A stretch of DNA of 64,000 nt from Pseudomonas sp. ANT_H4 (GCF_008369295.1 NZ_VOBG01000006.1:186001-250000), one strand, 5' to 3'. Positions 44,418-53,281 are shown, counted from the stretch's first letter. A program made the numbers and translations. The notes: generated from the sequence alone by a model not told the origin.

Positions 44418-44518
44418 GCCGTGGTGATCAAGAAGCAGCCTTGCGCCTAATGATTTATACCGCCCGACCGGACCTTGAAGTGCCGAACGGTGGTGCCGAC
44501 CGAGGAACCCTTTCATGA
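44414..44518 (+). CDS. Tiny ORF (34 codons) bridging the MFS gene and the mtnD-like gene
   Basis: Opens MSRGDQEAALRLMIYTARP and ends GGADRGTLS. Its ATG overlaps the MFS stop (ATGA) and its TGA overlaps the mtnD-like ATG (ATGA), so a ribosome could pass through all three genes. It has no recognisable family and could be a vestige of a lost gene, a leader that couples translation, or a chance frame. No strong ribosome site of its own is visible. Confidence 0.35.
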   Translation: MSRGDQEAALRLMIYTARPDLEVPNGGADRGTLS

Positions 44519-45060
44519 GCAGTCTTTTCGTTTACCACATCAGTACCCCGGATACGCCGAACAAGGTGCTGACCCATTTCGACGATATCGCATCCACGCT
44601 GGCCGAGCAGGGCGTGGGTTTTGAACGTTGGCAAGCCGCTACCAGGATCGAGGCGGGCGCCAGCGAGGCCGACGTGATTTCGGCGTACAAGGCACAGATC
44701 GACACGCTGATGACCAAGGGCGGCTACGCCTCGGTGGGTGTGCTCAGCGTCAACAGCGATGATCCGCAAAAAGCTGAAATTCGCGCGCGGTTCCTCGACG
44801 AACACCGCCATGGTGTCGACGAAGTCCGTCTTTTCGCTGCGGGCCGTGGGCTGTTCAGCTTGCACATTGGTGACTACGTCTATGCCGTGCTGTGTGAGAA
44901 AAACGACCTGATTTGCGTACCCGCCGGGACGGCTCGCTGGTTCGATATGGGCGAGGAACCGCGTTTCGTGGCGATCCGCCTGTTCAGGGGTGCCGAAGGT
45001 GGAGGTGAGCACTTAACTGGCGACGATATCGCCAATGGTTTCCCGCGTCTGGACGACTGA
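44515..45060 (+). CDS. mtnD: Acireductone dioxygenase-like protein lacking one metal-ligand His
   Basis: A 181-residue cupin of the ARD family, full length. The metal motif HxHxxxE is intact (His97, His99, Glu103 in DEHRHGVDEVR). The fourth ligand, His in the PAGTxHWFDMG motif, is replaced by Arg141 (PAGTARWFDMG, codon CGC, one base from CAC). The C-terminal segment after IRLF also departs from the usual NPEG sequence. ARD works in methionine salvage beside MtnB and MtnC; neither gene is in this window. GAGG lies nine bases upstream. It may be inactive, altered in metal or reaction, or a decaying remnant. Confidence 0.82.
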   Translation: MSSLFVYHISTPDTPNKVLTHFDDIASTLAEQGVGFERWQAATRIEAGASEADVISAYKAQIDTLMTKGGYASVGVLSVNSDDPQKAEIRARFLDEHRHGVDEVRLFAAGRGLFSLHIGDYVYAVLCEKNDLICVPAGTARWFDMGEEPRFVAIRLFRGAEGGGEHLTGDDIANGFPRLDD

Positions 45061-45131
45061 CGCTTCTGACTACTGCCTCACCGGCAACGGTCAAGTTTCA
45101 TCTGTGAAACATCTATTGCAAATAATGCGGT

Positions 45132-45172
45132 AAAAAAAAACGGGCCGTGATGCACGGCGGCATCACGACCCG
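45132..45172 (-). terminator. Strong intrinsic terminator after the DUF3509 gene
   Basis: Read leftward: CGGGTCGTGATGC, loop, GCATCACGGCCCG, then nine T, 18 bp after the DUF3509 stop. It also separates the convergent mtnD-like gene. Confidence 0.92.
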
Positions 45173-45189
45173 ATAAATGAAACGTGCGC

Positions 45190-45468
45190 TTATGCCGAGT
45201 GGTAGGTCGGCAGGGCAAAGCGATGCTGGCTTTGCAACATCGAAATCTGCGGCAGTTCGCTGGCTTGTTCGGCCAGGTCACGACGGATGGCGCTGATGAC
45301 CCACGTCAGTTGATCGGCCGTGTGCAACTGCTGGTAAGAGATCGAGCGCTTGATTTGCTTGCCTTCGCTGTTGCGCAGGGTCAGCAGGATGCCACCGTCA
45401 GGACGGTCCTGGGTGGTGACGTCGAAATTGGAGAACACAGAAGAAAACTTATCTTGGATCAGGCTCAT
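45190..45468 (-). CDS. DUF3509 family protein
   Basis: A 92-residue soluble protein beginning MSLIQDKFSSVFSNFDVTTQDRP. The length and pattern match the DUF3509 family found in pseudomonads. CGGAG lies nine bases before the ATG, and a strong terminator follows, so it is a single-gene unit. The function is unknown. Confidence 0.85.
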   Translation of the reverse strand: MSLIQDKFSSVFSNFDVTTQDRPDGGILLTLRNSEGKQIKRSISYQQLHTADQLTWVISAIRRDLAEQASELPQISMLQSQHRFALPTYHSA

Positions 45469-45878
45469 GTCTATCAGCTCCGTTAGCTCATGATTGGCAA
45501 GCGTGGAGTGATAGGTGCAGTGATTGTGCCAGTATCCTTATTTACTAAAAATCGTTATAAATCAATGGTTTGTAATTTTTACGGATTTTTGGATTCGTGC
45601 AATCTGCATGAATGGCCATCGTGCATCCTGCATTTTGCTTTGTTCAGGCGGGCATTTTGCCATTGCCGGACAAGGCAGGACATCCATACCGACCACCCAA
45701 TGGCGGTATAAATTCCCTTTATTCGTTTGCCGCTGATCCGGGATACAAAACTTTTCAAATCCTGCGTGTACAGCCAAAGAATGGCTGGCGTATTTTCTTG
45801 CAAGGCATTCATCGTTAGTCCTACAGGGATGGATGGCCAAGGATCATACGAATAATAAGAAAAAGGACGTTCCCGCTC
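45469..45878. other. 410-bp intergenic region upstream of the acyl-CoA synthetase gene
   Basis: Lower in G+C than its surroundings and should hold the promoters of the divergent DUF3509 and acyl-CoA synthetase genes. No gene, repeat or known regulatory motif is recognised. Open frames here lack ribosome sites and run into the synthetase gene on the wrong strand. Confidence 0.5.
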
Positions 45879-47705
45879 ATGAGCCATCAGCAAAGTGACA
45901 TGATTACCTGGGGCATGATGTTGCGTAAGGTGCCCACTATCGTCCGGGCCTTGCCAAGGCTGGTACGCGGCATCCGCGTCGCTAACATCACCGACCTCAA
46001 CCAGCCTTGCGGGCTGGGCTTCACCTTCGAACAGGCCACCCTGCGCAACCCCGATGGCGTCGCGTTGCTGTATGGCGACCGGGTGCTCAGCTACACCGAG
46101 GCCAACCAGCAGGCCAACCGCATTGCCCATTATCTGCTGGAGCAGGGCATCGGCAAGGGCGACGTGGTGGCGCTGTTCATCGAAAACCGTCCGGAACTGT
46201 TGTTGACCGTGCTGGCTGTGGCCAAGGTCGGCGGCATTTGCGCCATGCTCAACACCGCACAAACCCACGCGGTGCTGGTACACAGCCTGAACCTGGTCAA
46301 GCCGGCGGCCATTGTCGTGGGGGCAGAGCTGGTCGCGGCCTACACGGCCGTGCGCGATCAGGTGGCGATTGACCCGGCGCGAATCTGGTTTGTCGCCGAG
46401 CAGCTCCAGACCCCTGCGCCGGGTGGCTACGTCGACTTGATGGCGGCCAGCGCTGGAGCCTCGGTGGGTAATCCGGCCAGCAGCCAGCAGATCTACTTCA
46501 ACGACCCTTGCTTCTACATCTACACCTCCGGCACCACGGGCCTGCCCAAGGCCGGCATCTTCAAGCATGGTCGCTGGATGAAATCCTCAGCCAGCTTCGG
46601 CACCATCGCCCTGGACATGGGGCCCGATGACGTCATGTATTGCACCTTGCCGCTGTATCACGCCACAGGCTTGTGCGTGTGCTGGGGTTCGGCGATTGCC
46701 GGGGCGTCGGGATTTGCCATCCGCCGCAAGTTCAGCGCCAGCCAGTTCTGGGACGATGTACGTAAATTCAACGCCACGACCCTGGGATATGTCGGTGAAC
46801 TGTGCCGTTACCTGATCGACCAACCGCCCAGCGCACACGACCGGGACAACCGCGTGGTGAAAATGATCGGCAACGGCCTGCGCCCTGGAGTCTGGGCACA
46901 ATTCAAGGAGCGTTTCGGCGTCGATCACATCTGCGAGCTGTATGCCGCCAGCGACGGCAATATCGGCTTCACCAATGTGTTGAATTTCGATAACACCATA
47001 GGCTTTTCCCTGATGCACTGGGCGCTCGTGGACTACGCCCATGACACCTGTGAGCCGATTCGCGGCAGTAACGGATTTATGCGCGAAGTGCAGAAGGGCG
47101 GCCAGGGTCTGCTGCTGGCCAGGATTGACGACAAGGCACCGTTTGATGGCTACACCGACCCCGAGAAGAACCGTAAGGTGGTGCTCAGCGATGTATTTGA
47201 AAAGGGCGATCGCTATTTCAATACCGGTGATTTGTTGCGCAGCATCGGTTTCGGCCATGCGCAATTTGTCGACCGCCTCGGGGATACCTACCGCTGGAAA
47301 GGCGAAAACGTCTCCACCACCGAAGTGGAAAATATCTTCCTGCAACACCCGCAGATCGCCGAAGCGGTCGCTTACGGCGTTGAGATCCACAACACCAACG
47401 GCCGGGCCGGGATGGCGGCGATTACCCCGTCTGAATCCCTGGCCGCCCTGGATATGCGGGCGTTATTGCAGTTCGCCCATGGCCAACTGCCGTCCTATGC
47501 CGTGCCGTTGTTCCTGCGGATCAAGGTGAAAATGGAAACCACCGGCACCTTTAAATACCAGAAGGTGCGGCTCAAGGAAGAAGCGTTCGACCCGGCCAAG
47601 GTCGGTGGCGATCCGCTGTACGCCTGGTTGCCGGGCTCCGATACCTATGTGCCCGTGACCGGCGACATGCTTGCGGATATCCAGTCCGGAAAGTTTCGCT
47701 ATTGA
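45879..47705 (+). CDS. Long-chain acyl-CoA synthetase (FadD6/FATP-like)
   Basis: A 608-residue adenylate-forming enzyme. The P-loop-like motif YIYTSGTTGLPKAG is near residue 217. Other motifs are ELYAASDGNIGF, GDLLRSIGFGHAQFVDRLGDTYRWKGENVSTTEVE and the C-terminal catalytic Lys in TGTFKYQKVRLKEE. The N-terminal 50 residues with two hydrophobic patches fit the very-long-chain/FATP branch rather than classical FadD. It activates fatty acids with ATP and CoA, and may couple activation to uptake at the membrane. AAGGAC lies 11 bases before the ATG. Confidence 0.92.
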   Translation: MSHQQSDMITWGMMLRKVPTIVRALPRLVRGIRVANITDLNQPCGLGFTFEQATLRNPDGVALLYGDRVLSYTEANQQANRIAHYLLEQGIGKGDVVALFIENRPELLLTVLAVAKVGGICAMLNTAQTHAVLVHSLNLVKPAAIVVGAELVAAYTAVRDQVAIDPARIWFVAEQLQTPAPGGYVDLMAASAGASVGNPASSQQIYFNDPCFYIYTSGTTGLPKAGIFKHGRWMKSSASFGTIALDMGPDDVMYCTLPLYHATGLCVCWGSAIAGASGFAIRRKFSASQFWDDVRKFNATTLGYVGELCRYLIDQPPSAHDRDNRVVKMIGNGLRPGVWAQFKERFGVDHICELYAASDGNIGFTNVLNFDNTIGFSLMHWALVDYAHDTCEPIRGSNGFMREVQKGGQGLLLARIDDKAPFDGYTDPEKNRKVVLSDVFEKGDRYFNTGDLLRSIGFGHAQFVDRLGDTYRWKGENVSTTEVENIFLQHPQIAEAVAYGVEIHNTNGRAGMAAITPSESLAALDMRALLQFAHGQLPSYAVPLFLRIKVKMETTGTFKYQKVRLKEEAFDPAKVGGDPLYAWLPGSDTYVPVTGDMLADIQSGKFRY

Positions 47706-47801
47706 TTGTGCCTATGGCCGCGGTGAGGAAAAAAGGGGTGACAGGTTTGGCGGCGCTCGGGAAACTGAGCGCCTTACGAAATGCCAAACAGGGAGCCACA
47801 G

Positions 47802-48317
47802 ATGACAGACCAAGCCAAACAAATGACCGAAGAAGAAGCTGCCGAGTTTGCCGAGCAGGTCTTCGACGTGGCGCGCAAGGGCGATGCAGCCTTGCTCGCG
47901 GCACTGCTGGCCAAGGGCTTGCCGGCCAATCTGCGTAACCACAATGGTGACACCCTGTTGATGCTGTCCGCCTACCACGGCCACGCCGATGCGGTGAAAG
48001 TGCTGCTGGAATTTAAGGCCGATCCGCAGATTGCCAACGACAAGAACCAGTTGCCGATTGCCGGTGCGGCGTTCAAGGGCAACCTGGATGTGGTCAAGGC
48101 GCTGATCGAAGGCGGTGCCCAGGTTGAAGGCGCATCCGTCGATGGTCGTACTGCGTTGATGATGGCTGCGATGTTCAATCGCACCGAGATGGTGGATTAC
48201 TTGATCTCCAAGGGCGCCAACCCCAAGGCAACGGACGCCCAGGGCGTTACCGCGCTGGCCGCGGCCCAGACCATGGGCGCAGTGGATACGGCGGCGCAGT
48301 TGCAAAAACTGGTGTAG
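47802..48317 (+). CDS. Ankyrin-repeat protein
   Basis: A 171-residue protein of four to five ankyrin repeats; NHNGDTLLMLSAYHGHADAVKVLL is the clearest, followed by repeats starting NDKNQLPIAG, SVDGRTALMM and DAQGVTALAA. There is no signal peptide, so it is a cytoplasmic protein-protein interaction module. GGGAG lies six bases before the ATG; an in-frame ATG seven codons upstream is less likely. The partner is unknown. Confidence 0.92.
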   Translation: MTDQAKQMTEEEAAEFAEQVFDVARKGDAALLAALLAKGLPANLRNHNGDTLLMLSAYHGHADAVKVLLEFKADPQIANDKNQLPIAGAAFKGNLDVVKALIEGGAQVEGASVDGRTALMMAAMFNRTEMVDYLISKGANPKATDAQGVTALAAAQTMGAVDTAAQLQKLV

Positions 48318-48385
48318 GCGTGGCGTGGCGTAATGTCTTGCACGGTCACATGTGGGCAGGCTGGGCTGGGTTGGGTTGGGTTGGG

Positions 48386-48812
48386 TACATATCCGTTATT
48401 TTGGTCAGGGCGGCTTGGGGTTACGCCCTTACGGCGTGTCACTTTCGAAAAGCGCGAAAGTAACCAAAGCGCTCTTGCCCCACCACTTGGTGCCTCGCTG
48501 TGGCTCGGCATGCCCTCACTCCGGCATTGCTCCGTGGGCCGCCGCGACGGGCCATCCTTGGCCCAACGCGGCTAAACCGGCGTCCTGCCGGTTTACCCAC
48601 GGATCAATACCTGCGTTCAGCCATCGTGGTTAACGGGGCGCCTAAGATCAAAATCAAAAGCAAAAGCACGGCGGCCTGGTAGCCGACCTGAGTGGTGAAA
48701 GGCAAAAGCGGATCTCTTGTGCGAGGGGGACGCCTAGTTCTTGCTCCGGGCGGCGTTCCGACGATGGTCGTTAACGATGACGCGGGCTTTCTGAGTGAGC
48801 GCGGTGCCTGTA
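48386..48812. repeat. Palindromic composite repeat, copy 3 (one arm plus decayed REPIN)
   Basis: In the 633-bp gap 48318-48950. A single arm in plus orientation (48386-48717) runs from TACATATCCGTTATTTTGG to CGGCGGCCTGGTAGCCGACC. It equals the reverse complement of the right arms of copies 1 and 2 with few changes. It is followed by half a REPIN carrying the 14-bp CTAG insert (48721-48746). The second arm is absent. Directly before it lies a short run of TTGGG units (48366-48385). Confidence 0.85.
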
Positions 48813-48950
48813 AGTCCATTGCCGGCAAGCCCCAGCCATCGGCAACCTCAAGAGATGTGTAGATACCGGCCAAAACTGGAATTGTTGCCCTCCATAGACC
48901 AGTGTTATCTTCGCGCCCTCAAAATCAGCCTCAGCCACAGGATTCGCCCC

Positions 48951-49481
48951 ATGAAAACCGCACTCGTCGAACTCATCAACAAAATCAGCTCCGGCTGCAT
49001 GAGCGAAACCGAGATCGTAAAAGTGGCCGACGAAGCGGCTCAGGCGTTTGCTGATCCCGAGGCGTTTTTGACGGCCAACCCGGACATCAACTACGACGAT
49101 ACTTTTCCGATGCCGTTGGGTGAATGGATTGTCGTCGGAAGCCTGCCGGATACGGTGCTGTTCCAGGCCGACACTTATCAGGACCTGTTCGCCCAGATCG
49201 TCGCCTCCTTCGGCCCCGGCGTGGCGTTCAATCTCAAGTCCAAGCAGCTTGCTAAAACCGAGGCGCTCACCGCGCTGAACCGCATCCAGATCCAGATGAG
49301 CGCCATGAACCCGGAAAACGGCGGCTATGTGTTGATGAACTTCAGCCAGTTGCTCGATGACGAGATTCAGATCGTGCTGGTCTATGGCAACGATGTGCCA
49401 CGGGTGCTGGAGTTGTGTGCCCAGGTTGGCATCAAGGGCGAGCCTTCCCTGGAAGCCCTGCGGGTTGCGGTCCACGTCTGA
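48951..49481 (+). CDS. Conserved hypothetical protein
   Basis: A 176-residue soluble protein beginning MKTALVELINKISSGCMSE and ending LEALRVAVHV, with no signal or membrane segment. AGGA lies eight bases before the ATG at 48951; a longer frame runs back into the repeat and is rejected. Codon bias is normal for the window. I do not recognise a domain and assign no function. Confidence 0.78.
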   Translation: MKTALVELINKISSGCMSETEIVKVADEAAQAFADPEAFLTANPDINYDDTFPMPLGEWIVVGSLPDTVLFQADTYQDLFAQIVASFGPGVAFNLKSKQLAKTEALTALNRIQIQMSAMNPENGGYVLMNFSQLLDDEIQIVLVYGNDVPRVLELCAQVGIKGEPSLEALRVAVHV

Positions 49482-49548
49482 AATAATACGGAACCCTCGT
49501 CACGGCGAACTATCCTAAAGAGGCAAGCCCTCACTTAGGAGCGACACC

Positions 49549-49740
49549 ATGGGTTCCACTTTTAATGGTCTGATCGGGTTGATCATCCTGGCGCTGGATA
49601 TCTGGGCGATCATCAACGTGTTCAAAAGCGGCGCCGGCACCGGGGCAAAAGTGCTGTGGATCCTGTTGATCCTGCTGCTGCCAGTGTTGGGCTTGATCAT
49701 CTGGGCGATTGCCGGGCCACGGGGCAATGTGCGGATCTGA
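49549..49740 (+). CDS. Small PLDc_N-type membrane protein
   Basis: A 63-residue protein with two membrane helices (LIGLIILALDIWAIINVF and VLWILLILLLPVLGLIIWAI) and a GPRGN end. This is the phospholipase-D-nuclease N-terminal (PLDc_N) pattern, which occurs alone as a small membrane protein of unknown role. TAGGAG precedes the ATG. Confidence 0.85.
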   Translation: MGSTFNGLIGLIILALDIWAIINVFKSGAGTGAKVLWILLILLLPVLGLIIWAIAGPRGNVRI

Positions 49741-49783
49741 CTGACAACTCTGCAATCCCTCCCGTAGCAACTGTCGAATGAAA

Positions 49784-49831
49784 CGAGGCTTCGTTTGCGG
49801 TGTGTCAGGCCGTCCGCCGGACGCAGCCTCG
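49784..49831. repeat. REP-like inverted repeat (CGAGGCT class)
   Basis: CGAGGCT and AGCCTCG enclose a partly self-complementary 34-base loop, between two convergent genes. It belongs to another Pseudomonas repeat class (AACGAGGCT), not the GAGCGAGCTTGCTC class. Confidence 0.55.
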
Positions 49832-49854
49832 TTGTACGAGCGGCGCAGTGTTGT

Positions 49855-50325
49855 TCAAATCAACCAACTGCCTTCCAACTCCAGCAGTTTCAACTTGTTT
49901 TCAATCCCCCCACCGTACCCCACCAGCGTTCCATCACTGCCCACCACCCTGTGGCAGGGAATGATGATGGAAATTGGATTGGCGCCATTGGCAGTACCTA
50001 CGGCGCGAATGGCCTTGGGGTTGTCCAGGTGCCGGGCCTGCTCGCCATAAGTCCAGGTACGCCCGTAAGGAATCAGCAACAGTGTTTGCCAGACCTGCTG
50101 CTGGAATGGCGTGCCCACTGGTGCCAGGGGTAGCTCAAAGACTTCTCTTTTGCGGGCGAAGTATTCATCAAGCTGGCGGCACACCTCGTCCAGCTCATTC
50201 GTTGCCGGGGACCATTGCGCCTGGACATGCTCCTGGTGGATGTCCATGTACAACACGCGCAGCCCCTGTTCGTCCGCTGCCAAAAGCAGCGGGCCGAGAG
50301 GGCTTGGGTGGTAGCGATAAAACAT
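49855..50325 (-). CDS. ogt: Methylated-DNA-[protein]-cysteine S-methyltransferase
   Basis: A 156-residue suicide repair protein with active-site PCHRV (IIIPCHRVVGSDG) preceded by the DNA-binding segment TPFQQQVWQTLLLIPYGRTWTYGE. It removes alkyl groups from O6-alkylguanine. The length and absence of an Ada DNA-binding domain fit Ogt. The ATG at 50325 starts the conserved MFYRYHPSPLG; upstream frame extensions are not credible. Confidence 0.93.
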   Translation of the reverse strand: MFYRYHPSPLGPLLLAADEQGLRVLYMDIHQEHVQAQWSPATNELDEVCRQLDEYFARKREVFELPLAPVGTPFQQQVWQTLLLIPYGRTWTYGEQARHLDNPKAIRAVGTANGANPISIIIPCHRVVGSDGTLVGYGGGIENKLKLLELEGSWLI

Positions 50326-50641
50326 GCGGGGCAATCCACAAAGGCAGGTCGGACTCAACGATAAAGCCTGAACGGTTTTTTGTGTATCGAGATATTCGCT
50401 GTACGAAATTTTCACATTCCATCCAAGACAATTCGCCGGCTTTATTCTCTCTGCCAAGGCTCTAAGCTGGCATCTGCAACGGTGGGCAAGCAGGGCGCGG
50501 TCAGTAATCAATGGCGTAGATGCTGTTGATCGGGCACCATTTGCCCCCCCGCGTCAGCACTCGACCTCGATTGGTATGGGCGAGGGCTGCACGCCGCTGC
50601 ATTATTTCGCAACTTAAACTTCCAATGGGTCCTGAAACGAC
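50326..50641. other. 316-bp intergenic region, divergent promoters
   Basis: Lies between ogt and the sulfatase gene. I see no gene, repeat or operator I can name; it presumably holds both promoters. Confidence 0.45.
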
Positions 50642-52729
50642 ATGGCAAACCCGGACGCCCTGAGTCAGCAGCGAGCTTCTAATCGCTTGCTGCAACCGAC
50701 CGTCAAATCCCATCTGGCTTACACGCTGCTTTGCGCTCTGGTCATGATGGTGATGTTCTCCCTGCTGCGCCTGGCGCTGCTGGTGTACAACCGCGAGATG
50801 ATCCTCGACACGCCGGCCTCGACCTTCCTCGAAGCATTCGCCAACGGCCTGCGCCTGGACCTGCGCCTGGTGGTGTACCTGAGCATCCCGCTGATTCTGG
50901 CGCTGTTCAGTGTGCGGGCCATGGCCGCTCGCGGGTTCTTCCGGTTCTGGCTGACCGTCGCCTCGAGCATCGCCCTGTTCCTGGGCCTGATGGAGATGGA
51001 CTTCTACCGCGAGTTCCACCAGCGCCTTAACGGCTTGGTGTTCCAGTACGTGAAAGAAGACCCGAAAACCGTGATGAGCATGCTCTGGTACGGTTTCCCG
51101 GTGGTGCGTTACCTGCTGGCCTGGGCCTTGGGTACGCTGATCCTGAACATCGCCTTCAAGGGCGCCGATCGCGCCACCCGGCCTCGTGGCCCGTTCAGCG
51201 GTGGCACCGTCGGCACCCGCCAAGTGGCGCCGTGGTACACCCGCATCGGCGTGTTCGTGGTCTGCCTGCTGATTGCCGTGGTTGCCGCCCGTGGCACGCT
51301 TCGCCAGGGCCCGCCGCTGCGTTGGGGTGATGTCTACACCACCGATTCGAACTTCGCCAACCAGCTGGGCCTCAACGGCACCTTGTCGCTGATTGCCGCA
51401 GCCAAGGCGCGATTCTCCGAGCATCGCACCAATGTTTGGAAGGCCACTCTGGAACAACCCCTGGCCACGCAGACTGTGCGGGACATGCTGGTGATGCCAG
51501 ACGAGAAACTGGTAGACGCCGACACCGCCGCAGTGCGCCGTGACTTCACGCCACCGGCCGAGAAAACCCTGCCAATCAAGAACGTCGTCGTGATCCTGAT
51601 GGAAAGCTTCGCCGGTCACTCGGTGGGCGCCCTCGGTCGTCCGGGCAATGTCACGCCGTACTTCGACAAGCTGTCCAAGGAAGGCCTGCTGTTCGACCGC
51701 TTCTTCTCCAACGGCACCCATACTCACCAGGGCATGTTCGCCACCATGGCCTGTTTCCCGAACCTGCCAGGCTTTGAATACCTGATGCAGACTCCGGAAG
51801 GCAGCCACAAGCTGTCCGGCTTGCCGCAATTGCTCAGCGTCCGTGATTTCGAAGACGTGTATGTCTACAACGGCGACTTCGCCTGGGACAACCAGTCTGG
51901 CTTCTTCAGCAACCAGGGCATGACCAACTTTATCGGCCGCAACGACTATGTCGACCCGGTGTTTTCCGATCCGACCTGGGGCGTATCTGACCAGGACATG
52001 TTCAACCGTGGCCTGGAAGAGTTGAAGGCCCGCGAAGGCGGCAAGCCGTTCTATGCATTGCTGCAAACCCTGTCCAACCACACACCGTACGCCTTGCCAA
52101 CGCCATTGCCGGTCGACAAAGTCACCGACCGTGGCAGCCTCAACGACCATTTGACGGCCATGCGCTACTCCGACTGGGCCCTGGGCCAGTTCTTTGAAAA
52201 GGCCCGCAAGGAGCCGTACTTCAAGGAAACCTTGTTCGTCATCGTCGGTGACCATGGCTTCGGCAACGAGCAGCAGATCACCGAAATGGACCTGGGTCGC
52301 TTCAACGTGCCGATGCTGATGATCGCGCCGGGCATGCAGGAAAAATTCGGCGAGCTTGACCACACCGTGGGTACGCAGATCGACATCGTGCCGACTATCA
52401 TGGGCCGCCTGGGCGGTGAAACCCGTCACCAGTGCTGGGGCCGTGACTTGCTCAACTTGCCGGAAGGCGACAAGGGCTTTGGCGTGATCAAGCCTTCGGG
52501 CAGCGACCAGACCGTGGCCTTGCTCACCGCTGACCGCGTACTGGTCCTGCCCAAGGAAATGCCGCCCAAACTGTGGCAGTACGAACTGGGCGCCAACCCC
52601 ACCGGCAAAGTGATTCCTGAATCGCCTGATGAGGCACAACTCAAGCAAAAACTTGAGGCGTTCCTGCAGACCGCTACCAAGAGCCTGCTGGATAACACGG
52701 CAGGTGTAGTAGACGGTATGCCGGACTAA
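50642..52729 (+). CDS. LTA synthase-like membrane sulfatase/phosphoglycerol transferase
   Basis: A 695-residue protein with about five N-terminal membrane helices (to residue ~215) and a large periplasmic alkaline-phosphatase/sulfatase domain. Metal and nucleophile motifs are VVVILMESFAGHSVG, the likely Thr nucleophile in FFSNGTHTHQGMFATM, and VIVGDHGFGN near the C-terminus. Relatives are LtaS, OpgB and phosphoethanolamine-type transferases, so it probably moves a phosphoglycerol or similar group onto a periplasmic glycan or lipid. It is followed by a strong terminator. Only a weak ribosome site is seen. Confidence 0.92.
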   Translation: MANPDALSQQRASNRLLQPTVKSHLAYTLLCALVMMVMFSLLRLALLVYNREMILDTPASTFLEAFANGLRLDLRLVVYLSIPLILALFSVRAMAARGFFRFWLTVASSIALFLGLMEMDFYREFHQRLNGLVFQYVKEDPKTVMSMLWYGFPVVRYLLAWALGTLILNIAFKGADRATRPRGPFSGGTVGTRQVAPWYTRIGVFVVCLLIAVVAARGTLRQGPPLRWGDVYTTDSNFANQLGLNGTLSLIAAAKARFSEHRTNVWKATLEQPLATQTVRDMLVMPDEKLVDADTAAVRRDFTPPAEKTLPIKNVVVILMESFAGHSVGALGRPGNVTPYFDKLSKEGLLFDRFFSNGTHTHQGMFATMACFPNLPGFEYLMQTPEGSHKLSGLPQLLSVRDFEDVYVYNGDFAWDNQSGFFSNQGMTNFIGRNDYVDPVFSDPTWGVSDQDMFNRGLEELKAREGGKPFYALLQTLSNHTPYALPTPLPVDKVTDRGSLNDHLTAMRYSDWALGQFFEKARKEPYFKETLFVIVGDHGFGNEQQITEMDLGRFNVPMLMIAPGMQEKFGELDHTVGTQIDIVPTIMGRLGGETRHQCWGRDLLNLPEGDKGFGVIKPSGSDQTVALLTADRVLVLPKEMPPKLWQYELGANPTGKVIPESPDEAQLKQKLEAFLQTATKSLLDNTAGVVDGMPD

Positions 52730-52746
52730 ATAACGGCGAATAAAAA

Positions 52747-52773
52747 GAGGCCTTCTTCAAGGCCTCTTTTTTT
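52747..52773. terminator. Intrinsic terminator, probably bidirectional
   Basis: GAGGCCTT, loop CTTC, AAGGCCTC, then seven T on the plus strand; A-run on the other side. It serves the sulfatase gene and possibly the convergent DUF3309 gene. Confidence 0.92.
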
Positions 52774-52798
52774 ACATCTTTTTCAGTGTGTAGACGCT

Positions 52799-52951
52799 TT
52801 ATATCTTGCCGAGCAACAACAGAATCAGCAGCACTACCAATACGGTGCCGAGAATACCCGACGGCCCATAACCCCAGTTGCGGGAGTGTGGGAACACTGG
52901 CAGACCGCCGACCAGCAGGAGGATCAGAATAATGATAAGAATGAGGCTCAT
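52799..52951 (-). CDS. DUF3309 small membrane protein
   Basis: A 50-residue protein, MSLILIIILILLLVGG then LPVFPHSRNWGYGPSG and a second hydrophobic helix LGTVLVVLLILLLLGKI. The central SRNWGYGPSG between two helices is the DUF3309 hallmark. AAGGA lies nine bases before the ATG. The function is unknown; members often respond to stress. Confidence 0.88.
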   Translation of the reverse strand: MSLILIIILILLLVGGLPVFPHSRNWGYGPSGILGTVLVVLLILLLLGKI

Positions 52952-53281
52952 ATTTTGTTTTCCTTATTAGTCTTCTGAAAAGACCCGGTTGTTAAGTCAT
53001 AGGCCCGACACTTTAATTCGGACGCCTTAATAATTCCGACCCCTGCGCTCAGCAGAAAATTCCCTATTTTTTTAAAGCTTTTTGGTGGGTGGCTTATTTC
53101 TTTTAACGTTGTAGTAGTGGCGTTTTCCAAGTTTAAAAAGATTGAACTTCCATGATTTCCAGTCCTTCGACCCGCCCCGCGGTTTGCCCGTGGCATTCAG
53201 CACTCTGATGGTGCGTGGGTGCACTAAAGACCTTCGCTACACTGCGGCTCACTTCTTCTGTGAACCACAAGGCTACTTCCT
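52952..53281. other. 330-bp intergenic region
   Basis: A+T-rich for this genome, between divergent DUF3309 and SDR genes; presumably promoters. No gene, repeat or named motif is seen. Confidence 0.45.

Noticed and set aside
45579..46568. A 329-codon open frame on the minus strand
   Set aside because: Covers the promoter and antisense of the acyl-CoA synthetase gene; no domain or ribosome site.
48333..48682. Similar small hypothetical proteins encoded in the repeat arms (also 7945-8232 and 39857-40126)
   Set aside because: More than one frame of the same strand is open in each copy, copies differ by frame-shifting indels, and starts lie in unrelated flanks without ribosome sites. Similarity comes from the DNA repeat.
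50501..52648. A 715-codon open frame on the minus strand
   Set aside because: It lies antisense to the LTA-synthase-like gene, whose protein shows clear motifs. Long antisense frames are common in high-G+C DNA; its translation is rich in His, Gln and Arg and has no domain.
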